A stretch of DNA of 64,000 bases, taken from positions 214,551 to 278,550 of the forward strand of contig NZ_FOND01000002.1 in the NCBI RefSeq assembly GCF_900112815.1. Reading direction: 5' to 3'. How positions within the stretch are numbered: the first letter of the stretch is position 1; each line of letters opens with the position of its first letter. The notes below the pieces were generated by a model. It saw only the letters and a list, made by a program, of their open reading frames with translations. It was not told where the DNA came from and did no database searches. The translations under genes were made by a program, and so were the position numbers. This document shows, piece by piece, positions 52,312 to 60,805 of this stretch. This stretch comes from Blastococcus tunisiensis. GTDB lineage: Bacteria > Actinomycetota > Actinomycetes > Mycobacteriales > Geodermatophilaceae.

Positions 52312-53112
52312 GTGACCGAGTCTCCTGCCGATGTCCCCGTCGACGTGCTGGCTGCCGCGGTCGATCTCGCCCGCGCCGCCGCCGTCGAGACCGCCGGCGA
52401 CCCCGCCCTCGTCGGCGACCACCTCGGGGCGACGCCGGAACCGGTCGGTCCCGCGACCGACGAGGTCCGCCCCGAGGCTCTCGGCGAGGTGCTGACGCAC
52501 ACCTTCGCCAGCACGGTGCCCGGCTACGTCGGCTGGCACTGGGCGGTCACCGTCGCCCGGATCCCGGGCGAGGACCAGGTCACCGTCGACGAGGTGGTCC
52601 TCCTCCCCGGCGACTCGGCCCTGCTGGCCCCCGCGTGGGTGCCCTGGCAGGAGCGGCTGCGCCCCGGGGACCTCTCGGTCGGCGACGTGCTGCCCTCCAC
52701 GGAGGACGACTCCCGGCTGGTGCCGGCCTACCTGGCCGACGACGACTCGGCCGAGGACCCCGAGGGGCGGGTGGTCGCCGAGGAGCTCGGCCTGGGCCGC
52801 GAGCGGGTCATGTCCGCCGAGGGTCGCAGCGACGCGGTCGGACGCTGGGCGACCGGCGAGTTCGGCCCGTCGTCCCCGATGGCGCGCCAGGCGCCCGGTC
52901 CCTGCGCGACCTGCGGGTTCTACCTGCCCTTGGCGGGGTCGCTGCGCCGGCTGGTGGGTGCCTGCGGCAACGCCTACGCCCCGGCCGACGGCCGGGTGGT
53001 CGCCGCCGACTACGGCTGCGGGGCGCACAGCCAGGCGACCCTCGTCGCCGACGAGGCCACCGAGGTGGTCCGGACCGCGCGCTACGACACGGGCACCTAC
53101 GACGTCCTGTAG
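52312..53112 (+). CDS. DUF3027 protein
   Basis: The 266-residue product has a zinc-ribbon-like CATCGFYLPLAGSLRRLVGACGNAYAPADGRVVAADYGCGAHSQA and an N-terminal EVLTHTFASTVPGYVGWHWAVTVAR, which are DUF3027 hallmarks. Four cysteines and a histidine suggest metal binding. The function is unknown; RNA or stress related by its cold-shock neighbour (inference). GTG start; equivalent to Rv0877 by context. Confidence 0.9.
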   Translation: MTESPADVPVDVLAAAVDLARAAAVETAGDPALVGDHLGATPEPVGPATDEVRPEALGEVLTHTFASTVPGYVGWHWAVTVARIPGEDQVTVDEVVLLPGDSALLAPAWVPWQERLRPGDLSVGDVLPSTEDDSRLVPAYLADDDSAEDPEGRVVAEELGLGRERVMSAEGRSDAVGRWATGEFGPSSPMARQAPGPCATCGFYLPLAGSLRRLVGACGNAYAPADGRVVAADYGCGAHSQATLVADEATEVVRTARYDTGTYDVL

Positions 53113-53190
53113 GAGAAGACCCCGTCCTCCCCACCCCTCGCGGGCTCGGGGCGGCGCCCTGGACGGCCCCGGCCCTGGAGGACGGCCGCT
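53113..53190. repeat. Dispersed GC-rich palindromic element (CTCGC-type)
   Basis: Starts one base after the DUF3027 stop with AGACCCCGTCCTCCCC, then CACCCCTCGCGGGCTCGGGGCGG, and closes with CTGGAGGACGG, whose GAGGACGG pairs back with CCGTCCTC. Confidence 0.65.
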
Positions 53191-53198
53191 CCCTCACC

Positions 53199-53417
53199 TC
53201 ACCGGCGGGGGAGCTGGCCCTGCAGCTTCATGATCCACAGGCCCAGCGATCCCAGGGCGATCGCGGCGACGCAGGTCCAGGTCCACATCCGGTCCACGCG
53301 GTCGCCGAGCACGAGCAGGACGACGAGCGCGACCGCCCAGAGCCCGATGCCGACGAGCACGACGCGGGCGGTGTCCACCCGCAGGGGCGGCGGTGACTGC
53401 TTGGTCGGTCGGGGCAC
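53199..53417 (-). CDS. DUF2530 small membrane protein
   Basis: The 72-residue product, PPLRVDTARVVLVGIGLWAVALVVLLVLGDRVDRMWTWTCVAAIALGSLGLWIMKLQGQL, has two helices in the DUF2530 pattern. Located where Rv0879c stands in M. tuberculosis, two genes from a MarR gene as there. Function unknown. ATG at 53417. Confidence 0.88.
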   Translation of the reverse strand: MPRPTKQSPPPLRVDTARVVLVGIGLWAVALVVLLVLGDRVDRMWTWTCVAAIALGSLGLWIMKLQGQLPRR

Positions 53418-53556
53418 GGGGCGACCTTAGGCGCAGCGCCCGCCGGCGGCGCAGAAGACCGTGCGACGGGTGGGGCGGCGCGTGATCCCGGCGCAACGAG
53501 CGTGTGGCACGCTGTCGCCGCTCGTCGCCAGCAGTCGTCCGTTCCGGGGAGTCCGC

Positions 53557-55110
53557 ATGCCCGACCCGTCCCGTCCCACCGCGGGATCCACCAGCAGCCC
53601 CGACGAGGGCACCCCCGCGGACGTGGTGGCCGCCGAGCCGAGCGCGCCCCGTCGCAGTCCGGGTCCGCAGGTGCGCCCGAAGAACGGGATCGACCGGTAC
53701 TTCGAGATCAGCGCACGGCACTCCACCACGGCCCGCGAGCTGCGCGGCGGGCTGACCACCTTCTTCACGATGGCCTACATCGTGGTGCTCAACCCGATCA
53801 TCCTGACCAGCATCGCCGGGCCCGACGGCACGCCCGGGGCCGACGTCGAGGGCACCGTCCTCCCGTTCGGCTCCATCGCCGCGGTCACCGCCCTGATCGC
53901 CGGCGCCATGACGATCCTGATGGGTGTCGTGGGCCGGTACCCCTTCGCGCTGGCGACCGGCCTCGGCATCAACGCGATCGTCGCGGTCTTCGCGGCCACC
54001 CAGCTGTCCTGGCCGGAGATCATGGGCCTGGTCGTGCTGGAAGGCCTGCTCATCACGGTGCTCGTGCTCACCGGTTTCCGGAAGGCCGTGTTCGAGGCCA
54101 TCCCGCCGCAGCTGAAGACGGCGATCGCGGTGGGCATCGGCTTCTTCCTGACCATCATCGGCCTGGCCGACGCCGGGATCATCCGGCCGGGGAACCCGCT
54201 GATCAGCTTCGGGATCGGCGGCCAGCTGGCCGGCTGGCCGACGCTGGTGTTCGTCGTCGGCCTGCTGCTCATGAGCGTGCTCGTCGTCCGCAAGGTCAAG
54301 GGCGCCCTGCTGATCGGCATCGTGGTCACCACCGTGCTGGCGATCGTCGTGGAGGCGATCGCCGACATCGGTCCGCGGTTCGGCGACGACGGCGAGAACG
54401 CCCGCGGCTGGTGGCTGCAGGTCCCCGAGCTGCCCGACGACGTCGTGAGCAGCCCGGACCTCTCGCTGCTCGGGAACTTCTCGCTCTTCGGTGGCTTCGA
54501 GCGGATCGGCGTCCTCGCCGCCCTGCTCATCGTCTTCTCGATCATGATCGCCGACTTCTTCGACACCGTCGGGACCGTGACCGCCGTCGGTGCCGAGGGC
54601 GAGCTGCTCGACGAGAACCGCAACCTGCCGAAGTCGCAGCCGGTGCTGCTGGTCGACTCGCTCGCCGCCGCGGCCGGCGGGGCCGGCAGCGTCTCGTCGA
54701 ACACCACCTACATCGAGAGCACCGCCGGTGTTGCCGACGGTGCCCGCACCGGCCTGGCCAGCGTCGTCACCGGTGCGCTGTTCCTGATCGCCGTGTTCTT
54801 CACCCCGCTGGTGGCCGTCGTGCCGGCGGAGGCGGCCGCACCGGCGCTGGTCATCGTCGGCGCCCTGATGGTCACCCAGATCCGGTATCTGAGCTGGGAC
54901 GACATGTCCCTGGTCATCCCGGCCTTCCTCACCATCGCCCTGATGCCGTTCACGTACTCCATCACCAACGGCATCGGGGCGGGCGTGGTCAGCTTCGTGC
55001 TGCTGCGCCTGGTCACCGGGCGGCGCCGGGACATCCACCCGCTGATGTGGGTCATCGCGGCGATGTTCGTCGTCTACTTCGCCCTGGAGCCGCTGCAGCA
55101 GCTGCTCTGA
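53557..55110 (+). CDS. NCS2 family purine permease (AzgA/GhxP-like)
   Basis: The 517-residue transporter has a variable 50-residue N-terminus. A sequence starting GIDRYFEISARHSTTARELRGGLTTFFTMAYIVVLNPIIL marks the AzgA subgroup. Other conserved stretches are YPFALATGLGINAIVAVF, IADFFDTVGT and YIESTAGVADGARTGLASVVTG. The family imports adenine, guanine or hypoxanthine by proton symport. ATG at 53557 with GGGGA upstream; 32 upstream codons read in frame but lack an SD. Confidence 0.93.
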   Translation: MPDPSRPTAGSTSSPDEGTPADVVAAEPSAPRRSPGPQVRPKNGIDRYFEISARHSTTARELRGGLTTFFTMAYIVVLNPIILTSIAGPDGTPGADVEGTVLPFGSIAAVTALIAGAMTILMGVVGRYPFALATGLGINAIVAVFAATQLSWPEIMGLVVLEGLLITVLVLTGFRKAVFEAIPPQLKTAIAVGIGFFLTIIGLADAGIIRPGNPLISFGIGGQLAGWPTLVFVVGLLLMSVLVVRKVKGALLIGIVVTTVLAIVVEAIADIGPRFGDDGENARGWWLQVPELPDDVVSSPDLSLLGNFSLFGGFERIGVLAALLIVFSIMIADFFDTVGTVTAVGAEGELLDENRNLPKSQPVLLVDSLAAAAGGAGSVSSNTTYIESTAGVADGARTGLASVVTGALFLIAVFFTPLVAVVPAEAAAPALVIVGALMVTQIRYLSWDDMSLVIPAFLTIALMPFTYSITNGIGAGVVSFVLLRLVTGRRRDIHPLMWVIAAMFVVYFALEPLQQLL

Positions 55111-55185
55111 CGAAGGGCCCCGTCCCCCCACCCTCCGCGCGCTCGGTGCGGGACCCGGGACAGGCCCTGCACGGGGGCCGGGCGG
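55111..55185. repeat. Dispersed GC-rich palindromic element (CTCGC-type)
   Basis: Begins immediately after the NCS2 stop with CGAAGGGCCCCGTCCCCCC, has a CGCGCGCTCGGTGCGGG core and ends CCCTGCACGGGGGCC, which pairs with GGCCCCGT. Confidence 0.65.
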
Positions 55186-55197
55186 CTGGTCCTGAGC

Positions 55198-55210
55198 TAG
55201 GCTAAGCACC
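55198..55210 (+). promoter_or_regulatory. Probable leaderless promoter -10 for the marR-like gene
   Basis: TAGGCT (55198-55203), seven bases, then GTG at 55211; no SD. Confidence 0.5.
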
Positions 55211-55645
55211 GTGAGTCGGACGACGCTGGACACCGCGGCGCTGGCCCACGACCTCCGGCTGGCCGTCATGCGCTTCTCCCGGCGGCTGCGCAACCAGCGG
55301 GTCGACACGTCGGTCACGCTCACCCACCTGGCGGCGCTGTCCACGCTGCGGCAGCACGGGCCGATGAGCCCCGGCGAGCTGGCGGCGCAGGAGCGGGTGC
55401 AGCCACCGTCGATGACCCGGGTCGTGGTCGCGCTCGAGGGCATGGGCCTGGTGACCCGGACGCCGCACCCGACCGACGGCCGCCAGGTGGTCATCGACCT
55501 CACTCCGGCCGCCCAGGGGCTGCTCGACGAGGAGGCCCGCGCCCGTGAAGCGTGGCTGTCGGGGCGGCTGCAGGACCTGGCGCCGGAGGAACGGGCGGTG
55601 CTCCGCGAGGCGGCGGAGATCATGGAGAAGCTCGCGGGTGGGTGA
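55211..55645 (+). CDS. MarR family transcriptional regulator
   Basis: The 144-residue protein shows the MarR winged helix: TLTHLAALSTLRQHGPMSPGELAAQERVQPPSMTRVVVALEGMGLVTRTPHPTDGRQVVIDLTPAAQGLL. It presumably represses the MFS gene with which it overlaps (GTGA at 55642-55645), a common arrangement for self-regulated efflux. Resembles Rv0880 by context. Leaderless-type start. Confidence 0.92.
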   Translation: MSRTTLDTAALAHDLRLAVMRFSRRLRNQRVDTSVTLTHLAALSTLRQHGPMSPGELAAQERVQPPSMTRVVVALEGMGLVTRTPHPTDGRQVVIDLTPAAQGLLDEEARAREAWLSGRLQDLAPEERAVLREAAEIMEKLAGG

Positions 55646-57033
55646 ACCGCACGAGCACTGACCAGTCGCCGCCGCCGGACGCGGGCACGGGCTCCTTCCG
55701 TGCGCTGCGCGTCCGGAACTTCCGCATCTACGCCTCGGCCAACCTGGTCAGCCTCACCGGCACCTGGATGCAGCGGATCGGCCAGGACTGGCTGGTCCTG
55801 CAGCTCTCCGACGACAGCGGCATCGCCCTCGGGCTGATCACCGCGCTGCAGTTCGGCCCCAGCCTGCTGCTGAGCATGTACGGCGGTGTCCTCGCCGACC
55901 GCTACGCCAAGCGCAAGGTGCTGCTGGTCACCCAGGCGCTGATGGGCGTGCTCGCGCTGCTGCTGGCCGTCCTGGTGGTCACCGACGCGGTGGCGCTGTG
56001 GCACGTGTTCGTGCTGGCCGGCGGGCTGGGGTCGGTCTCGGCGATCGACGCCCCGGTCCGGCAGGCGTTCGTGTCGGAGATGGTCGGCCCCGCGCTGCTG
56101 ACCAACGCGGTGAGCCTGAACTCGACGATCTTCAACGGCGCCCGCCTCATCGGGCCCGCCGTCGCCGGCCTACTCATCGGCTGGTCGGGCGGGGACACCG
56201 CCCCGGCGTTCTTCGTCAACGCGGCCAGCTTCGCGTTCACCATCGCCGCGCTGGCCGGCATGCGCGCCGCCGAGCTGCAGCCCAGTCCGCCGGTGGCCCG
56301 CGGGAAGGGCCAGCTGCGCGAGGGGCTGCGCTACACCTGGGCGCACCCCGACCTCGTGCTGGCCATGACCCTGGCCTTCGTGATCGGCACGTTCGGCTTC
56401 AACTACCAGGTGACCATCGCGCTCATGGCCCGGGAGCAGTTCGACCTGGGCGCGGAGGCGTTCGGGCTGCTGTCCACCACCTTCGCCGTCGGCTCGCTGA
56501 CCGGCGCGCTGCTGTCCACCCGGCGCAGCGTCCGCCCGCGGCAGCGGTTCCTGGTGATCTCCGCCGTCGTCTTCGGGCTGCTCACCGTGGTCGCCGGACT
56601 GATGCCGGGGTACGCGTCCTTCGCCGTGCTGCTCGTGCCGACGGGGGCGGCGGCCCTGGTCTTCAGCGTCGCCAACAACAGCTTCGTGCAGCTGGGCGTC
56701 GATCCGCAGATGCGCGGCCGCGTGATGGCCCTGTACTTCATGTGCTTCATGGGTGGCACGCCCGTCGGTGCGCCGCTGATCGGCTGGATCTCCGAGCACC
56801 TGGGTGCGCCGTGGGGGCTCATCCTCGGCGGGGCGGTGTGCGCCGTCGCCGGGCTCGGCGCTGCCGCCTGGTTGGCGCGGGGACGGCGGGTCCGGCTCGA
56901 GGGCGGGTTCCGGCCGCCCCGGCTGCGGATGCGGATCGGCGCCCCGGGGACGAGGGTGCCGTCCGCGCGGCTGCGCGCCGCCGGGGAGGCCGCCGCCGAG
57001 CAGGGGTCGGGCCACTCCAGCGTCGGTGGCTGA
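55642..57033 (+). CDS. MFS transporter (EntS/DHA3-like exporter)
   Basis: The 463-residue transporter starts with the DHA3/EntS-like FRALRVRNFRIYASANLVSLTGTWMQRIGQDWLVLQLSDDSGIALGLITALQFGPSLLLSMYGGVLADRYAKRK, with the MFS loop motif GVLADRYAKRKVLL. MRGRVMALYFMCFMGGTPVGAPLIGW is the helix 10-11 region. It is probably a drug or metabolite exporter controlled by the coupled MarR. Confidence 0.9.
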   Translation: MNRTSTDQSPPPDAGTGSFRALRVRNFRIYASANLVSLTGTWMQRIGQDWLVLQLSDDSGIALGLITALQFGPSLLLSMYGGVLADRYAKRKVLLVTQALMGVLALLLAVLVVTDAVALWHVFVLAGGLGSVSAIDAPVRQAFVSEMVGPALLTNAVSLNSTIFNGARLIGPAVAGLLIGWSGGDTAPAFFVNAASFAFTIAALAGMRAAELQPSPPVARGKGQLREGLRYTWAHPDLVLAMTLAFVIGTFGFNYQVTIALMAREQFDLGAEAFGLLSTTFAVGSLTGALLSTRRSVRPRQRFLVISAVVFGLLTVVAGLMPGYASFAVLLVPTGAAALVFSVANNSFVQLGVDPQMRGRVMALYFMCFMGGTPVGAPLIGWISEHLGAPWGLILGGAVCAVAGLGAAAWLARGRRVRLEGGFRPPRLRMRIGAPGTRVPSARLRAAGEAAAEQGSGHSSVGG

Positions 57034-57096
57034 CCCTCCCGTCCGCCCCGCCGGCGGGGTACCGTCGCCGGCACCCTGAGGGGACCGGGAGGCGAC

Positions 57097-57483
57097 ATGC
57101 ACGTCCCACTGCTGCAGATCGGCGGCACCGTGGCCGTCATCGCTGCACTCATCGCGTGGACGGGGCCGTCCGTCCGCTGGGCGCACCGGACGGTCCAGCG
57201 CCGCCGGCAGGCCCGCAACCCGGCGCCCGGGCACCGGCCGCTGCAGGTGGTGGCCGCCGACGTCCGCCGGCTGGCCCGCTCGATCGCCCTCGTCCCGGCC
57301 GGGGCGCCGATGGCCCGCCGCCGCGCCCTCGCCGCCGCCTACGACGACGTGCTCGTCGAGGCCGCCGAGCTGCTGGAGATCCCGCACGAGCTGCGGACCG
57401 CGCCCGCCGGGCCGCCGCGGGACGCGGAACGGCTCCGGCTCCTCGCCGCCCTCGAGTGCGCCGGGCTGACGGTGCAGGGCTGA
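57097..57483 (+). CDS. Hypothetical protein with N-terminal membrane helix
   Basis: The 128-residue product has one helix (VAVIAALIAWTGPSVRWA) followed by a basic, helical region (RRRQARNPAPGHRPLQVVAADVRRLARSIALVPAGAPMARRRALAAAYDDVLVEAAELLEI). ATG preceded by GGGAGG. The mid-part resembles small actinobacterial proteins of unknown function. It overlaps the start of the next gene. Confidence 0.8.
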   Translation: MHVPLLQIGGTVAVIAALIAWTGPSVRWAHRTVQRRRQARNPAPGHRPLQVVAADVRRLARSIALVPAGAPMARRRALAAAYDDVLVEAAELLEIPHELRTAPAGPPRDAERLRLLAALECAGLTVQG

Positions 57484-58046
57484 CCGCCGGCGGCCGGCGG
57501 CTGTTCGTCGCCGTCGACCCGCCGGAGCCGGTCCGCTCGCACCTCGCCACCGCGGTGGCGGCCCTGCGCGACCTGCCCGGCGCACCGCGGTGGGGAGCGC
57601 CCGACCGCTGGCACCTCACCCTGCTGTTCCTCGGTGCCGTCCCGCCGGAGCGCCTGCCCGCCCTCGTCGCGGCCGCGGGCCGGGCGGTCGACGGCACGCC
57701 ACCGATGACGCTGCGGCTGGCCGGGGGCGGCCGGTTCGGGTCGCTGCGCCGCCCGCAGGTGGCCTGGGTGGGCGTCGAGGGCGACGTCGCGGCGCTGACC
57801 TCCCTCGCCGGGCGTCTCGCGGCGGCCGCCCGCGGGCTGGGGCTGCCGGTCGAGGACCGGCCGTTCCGCCCGCACCTGACGCTGGGGCGCTGGCGGCCAC
57901 GGCAGCCCGCGGACGGGTCGGTGACCGACCGCCTGGCCGGGTACCGCGGGCCCGCCTGGCCGATGACCGAGGTGCGGCTGCAGGAGAGCCACCTGGGCCC
58001 GGCACCCACGTACGAGACGGTCACCTCCTGGCCCCTGGTGAGGTGA
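57456..58046 (+). CDS. thpR: RNA 2',3'-cyclic phosphodiesterase (2'-5' RNA ligase family, ThpR-like)
   Basis: The two-His phosphodiesterase fold has both HxTx motifs as HLTL (DRWHLTLLFLG; FRPHLTLGRWR) and the usual LFVAVDPPEPVR opening. It opens 2',3'-cyclic phosphates of RNA. The start is uncertain: the GTG at 57456 overlaps the upstream gene by 28 bases, while CTG at 57480 forms a CTGA overlap with the upstream TGA and gives a normal-length N-terminus. Confidence 0.9.
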   Translation: MRRADGAGLTAGGRRLFVAVDPPEPVRSHLATAVAALRDLPGAPRWGAPDRWHLTLLFLGAVPPERLPALVAAAGRAVDGTPPMTLRLAGGGRFGSLRRPQVAWVGVEGDVAALTSLAGRLAAAARGLGLPVEDRPFRPHLTLGRWRPRQPADGSVTDRLAGYRGPAWPMTEVRLQESHLGPAPTYETVTSWPLVR

Positions 58047-58059
58047 GGGGGTCCTTCGA

Positions 58060-59028
58060 TCACCAGGCGTACTCCATGGGGGCCGGCTGGTAGCCGGGGA
58101 AGATCTCGTCCAGCCGGGCCAGCGCGGCGTCGTCCAGCTCGACCTCGAGCGCGGCGAGCGACCCCTCGAACTGCTCCATGGTGCGCGGGCCGACGATGGG
58201 CGCGGTCACGGCCGGCTGGTGCAGCAGCCACGCCAGCCCGACGTCGGCGGGACCCCGGCCGAGGTCGCGGCAGAACGCCTCGTACTGCTCGAGCGCCGGG
58301 CGGTGCTGCTCGATCCGCTTCTGCTGGCGGTCCTCGTTGCGCCGTCCGCCTTCGGTCTTCTCCAGGACGCCGCCGAGCAGCCCGCCGGCCAGCGGGCTCC
58401 ACGGGATGATGCCGACGCCGTAGTGCTGCGCCGCCGGCAGCACCTCGAGCTCCACGTGCCGGGTGAGCAGGTTGTAGTGCGACTGCTCGCTGACCAGGCC
58501 CTGGAAGGAGCGGCGGGCGGCGGCCTCGTTGGCGGCCGCGATCTGCCAGGCCGCGTGGTTGGAGGAGCCGACGTAGAGCACCTTGCCCTGGGCGACGAGC
58601 GTCTCGCAGGCCTGCCAGATCTCCTCCCACGGCGTGCGCAGGTCGACGTGGTGGAACTGGTAGAGGTCGATCCAGTCGGTGCCCATCCGGCGCAGCGAGG
58701 CCTCGCAGGCGCGCACGATGTTGCGGGCGGACAGGAAGGTGTCGTTCGGCCAGTCGCTCATGCCGCCGTAGACCTTGGTGGCCAGCACCGTCTTCTCCCG
58801 GCGCTCCCCACCCTGCGCGAACCAGCTGCCGAGCACCTCCTCGGTGCGGCCCTTGCCGGCGTCGAAGCCGTAGACGTTGGCGGTGTCGAAGAAGTTGATC
58901 CCCTCGGCGTGCGCCCGGTCCATGAGGGCGTGCGAGTCGGCCTCCTCGGTCTTCCAGCCGAAGTTCATGGTGCCCAGGCAGAGGCGGGAGACCGTCAGGC
59001 CGCTGCGGCCGAGGTGCGTGTACTCCAT
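58060..59028 (-). CDS. Aldo/keto reductase
   Basis: The 322-residue NADPH-dependent (beta/alpha)8-barrel has the catalytic tetrad region FFDTANVYG (Asp, Tyr), KVYGGM (Lys) and YQFHHVD (His). The C-terminal NADPH-binding segment is APIVGPRTMEQFEGSLAAL. It resembles the YajO/IolS-like AKR branch. The substrate is unknown. ATG at 59028; divergent from the thioesterase gene. Confidence 0.92.
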   Translation of the reverse strand: MEYTHLGRSGLTVSRLCLGTMNFGWKTEEADSHALMDRAHAEGINFFDTANVYGFDAGKGRTEEVLGSWFAQGGERREKTVLATKVYGGMSDWPNDTFLSARNIVRACEASLRRMGTDWIDLYQFHHVDLRTPWEEIWQACETLVAQGKVLYVGSSNHAAWQIAAANEAAARRSFQGLVSEQSHYNLLTRHVELEVLPAAQHYGVGIIPWSPLAGGLLGGVLEKTEGGRRNEDRQQKRIEQHRPALEQYEAFCRDLGRGPADVGLAWLLHQPAVTAPIVGPRTMEQFEGSLAALEVELDDAALARLDEIFPGYQPAPMEYAW

Positions 59029-59056
59029 GGAATCCCACCCTGGCACCCTGATCGTC

Positions 59057-59878
59057 GTGCCGCAGAACGAGCAGACGACCGCCTTCGACACCGCCACCGC
59101 CGTCCGGCGCACCGAGGGCGGGGGGCTGGGCGCTGACCTCGACCCGGGGTGGGACGTCGGCGGCGGCATCCTCAACGGCGGCTACCTGCTGTCCGTCGTG
59201 GGCCGGGCCGCGGTGCTGGAGAGCCCGCACGCGCACCCGGTCGCGATGTCGGCCAGCTACCTGCGCGCCCCGGCCGCGGGACCCGTGACGCTCACGGTGG
59301 AGCCCGGGCCGTCGGGCCGGACGCTGGCGCACTCGCTGATCACGCTCGCCGACGCCGGCGGGCCGGCGCTGACCGTCCAGGCGACGACGGCGACCCTGAC
59401 CTCGGCGCCCTCGGACTACGGCCACCCGATGCCCGACGTCCCGCCGGCGGAGGAGTGCTTCTCCATCGCCGAGCACCGGGACCTGGCGCCCCCCGGGGTG
59501 CAGGTGCCGGGACTGTCGCTGAAGGTGGACAGCCGCATCGACATCGCGACGGCGGGGTGGGCGTTCGGGCAGCCGTCGGGGGAGCCGGTGCTGCGGGCCT
59601 GGATGCGGTTCGCCGACGGCCGCGAGCCCGACCCGCTGGCCCTGCTCACCTTCGCCGACGCGCTGCCGCCCACCAGCTTCGCGATGGGCGCCATGGGCTG
59701 GGCGCCGACGGTGCAGCTGCAGGTGCTGGTCCGCGCGCTGCCCGCACCGGGGTGGTGCCTGGTGGAGGCGCGGTCGAGCGAGATCTCCGGCGGGTGGATC
59801 GACGAGGACTACCGGATCTGGGACTCCACCGGCCGCCTGGTCGCCCAGAGCCGCCAGCTCGCCCGCGCCCCGCGCTGA
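59057..59878 (+). CDS. Acyl-CoA thioesterase family protein (double hot-dog)
   Basis: The 273-residue protein of the TesB-like type has hot-dog 1 at WDVGGGILNGGYLLSVVGRAAVLESPHAHPVAMSASYLRAP and hot-dog 2 ending PGWCLVEARSSEISGGWIDEDYRIWDSTGRLVAQSRQLA. GGILNGGYLL and the final R-W-IDED segment fit family members. It hydrolyses acyl-CoA, chain length unknown. GTG start (59057). Confidence 0.85.
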   Translation: MPQNEQTTAFDTATAVRRTEGGGLGADLDPGWDVGGGILNGGYLLSVVGRAAVLESPHAHPVAMSASYLRAPAAGPVTLTVEPGPSGRTLAHSLITLADAGGPALTVQATTATLTSAPSDYGHPMPDVPPAEECFSIAEHRDLAPPGVQVPGLSLKVDSRIDIATAGWAFGQPSGEPVLRAWMRFADGREPDPLALLTFADALPPTSFAMGAMGWAPTVQLQVLVRALPAPGWCLVEARSSEISGGWIDEDYRIWDSTGRLVAQSRQLARAPR

Positions 59879-59920
59879 CCGCTGCGATGAGTTCCGGCCG
59901 CGGCCGCGGTCTGCACGTCC

Positions 59921-60796
59921 ATGACCACCGCGATCGACACCCGCACGCTCGACACCCCTGAGGCATCGCTGGCCTACGACGTCCGCGGTCCGCTGCCGGC
60001 CGCGGACGGCCGGCCGCCGCTGTTCCTCATCGGGCAGCCGATGGACGCCAGCGGCTTCGGCACGCTCGCCGGGCACGTCGCCGACCGGACGGTGATCACC
60101 TACGACCCGCGCGGCCTGGGCCGGAGCACGCGCACGGACGGGCGGACCACGCAGACACCCCAGCAGCAGGCCGACGACGTCCACCGCATCATCGAGGCGG
60201 TCGGCGGGCCGGTGGAGATGTTCGCCAGCAGCGGGGGAGCGGTGACGGCGCTGGCCCTGGTCGCCGCGCACCCGGCGGACGTGACGACGCTCGTCGCCCA
60301 CGAACCGCCGCTGCTCGCCGTCCTCCCGGACGCCGACCGGGCCGTCGCGGCCACCCGCGCGGTGCAGGAGCTCTACGCGGCCAAGGGCTGGGGCCACGGC
60401 ATGGCGGCGTTCATCGGGCTCACCTCCTGGCAGGGGGAGTTCACTGACGACTTCTCGGCCACCCCCGCCCCGGAACCGGCGGCGTTCGGCTTCCCGGCCG
60501 AGGACGACGGCTCGCGCGACGACCCGCTGCTGTCGTACGACTCCGACGCGATCACCGCCTTCCGGCCCGACGTCGCGGCGCTGACGGCCGCCCCCACCCG
60601 GATCGTCATCGCCGCCGGGATCGGCTCCCGGAACACCCTCACCTGGCGCACCTCCGTCGCCACCGCCCGGGCGCTGAACCGGGACGTCACCGTCTTCCCG
60701 GGCGACCACGGCGGCTTCCTCGGCGGCGAGTTCGGCCAGCAGGGCGAGCCCGAGGCGTTCGCCGCCCGGCTGCGCGAGGTCCTCGACGGGGACTGA
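59921..60796 (+). CDS. Alpha/beta hydrolase
   Basis: The 291-residue protein has an oxyanion-side PPLFLIGQPMDASGFGTLA segment, a nucleophile elbow MFASSGGAVTALAL (Ser in the S-S-G-G turn), and the catalytic His near the end in FPGDHGGFLG. An Asp or Glu lies in between. It resembles small epoxide-hydrolase/haloperoxidase-like enzymes. The substrate is unknown. Confidence 0.87.
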   Translation: MTTAIDTRTLDTPEASLAYDVRGPLPAADGRPPLFLIGQPMDASGFGTLAGHVADRTVITYDPRGLGRSTRTDGRTTQTPQQQADDVHRIIEAVGGPVEMFASSGGAVTALALVAAHPADVTTLVAHEPPLLAVLPDADRAVAATRAVQELYAAKGWGHGMAAFIGLTSWQGEFTDDFSATPAPEPAAFGFPAEDDGSRDDPLLSYDSDAITAFRPDVAALTAAPTRIVIAAGIGSRNTLTWRTSVATARALNRDVTVFPGDHGGFLGGEFGQQGEPEAFAARLREVLDGD

Positions 60797-60805
60797 CCCG
60801 GCCGA

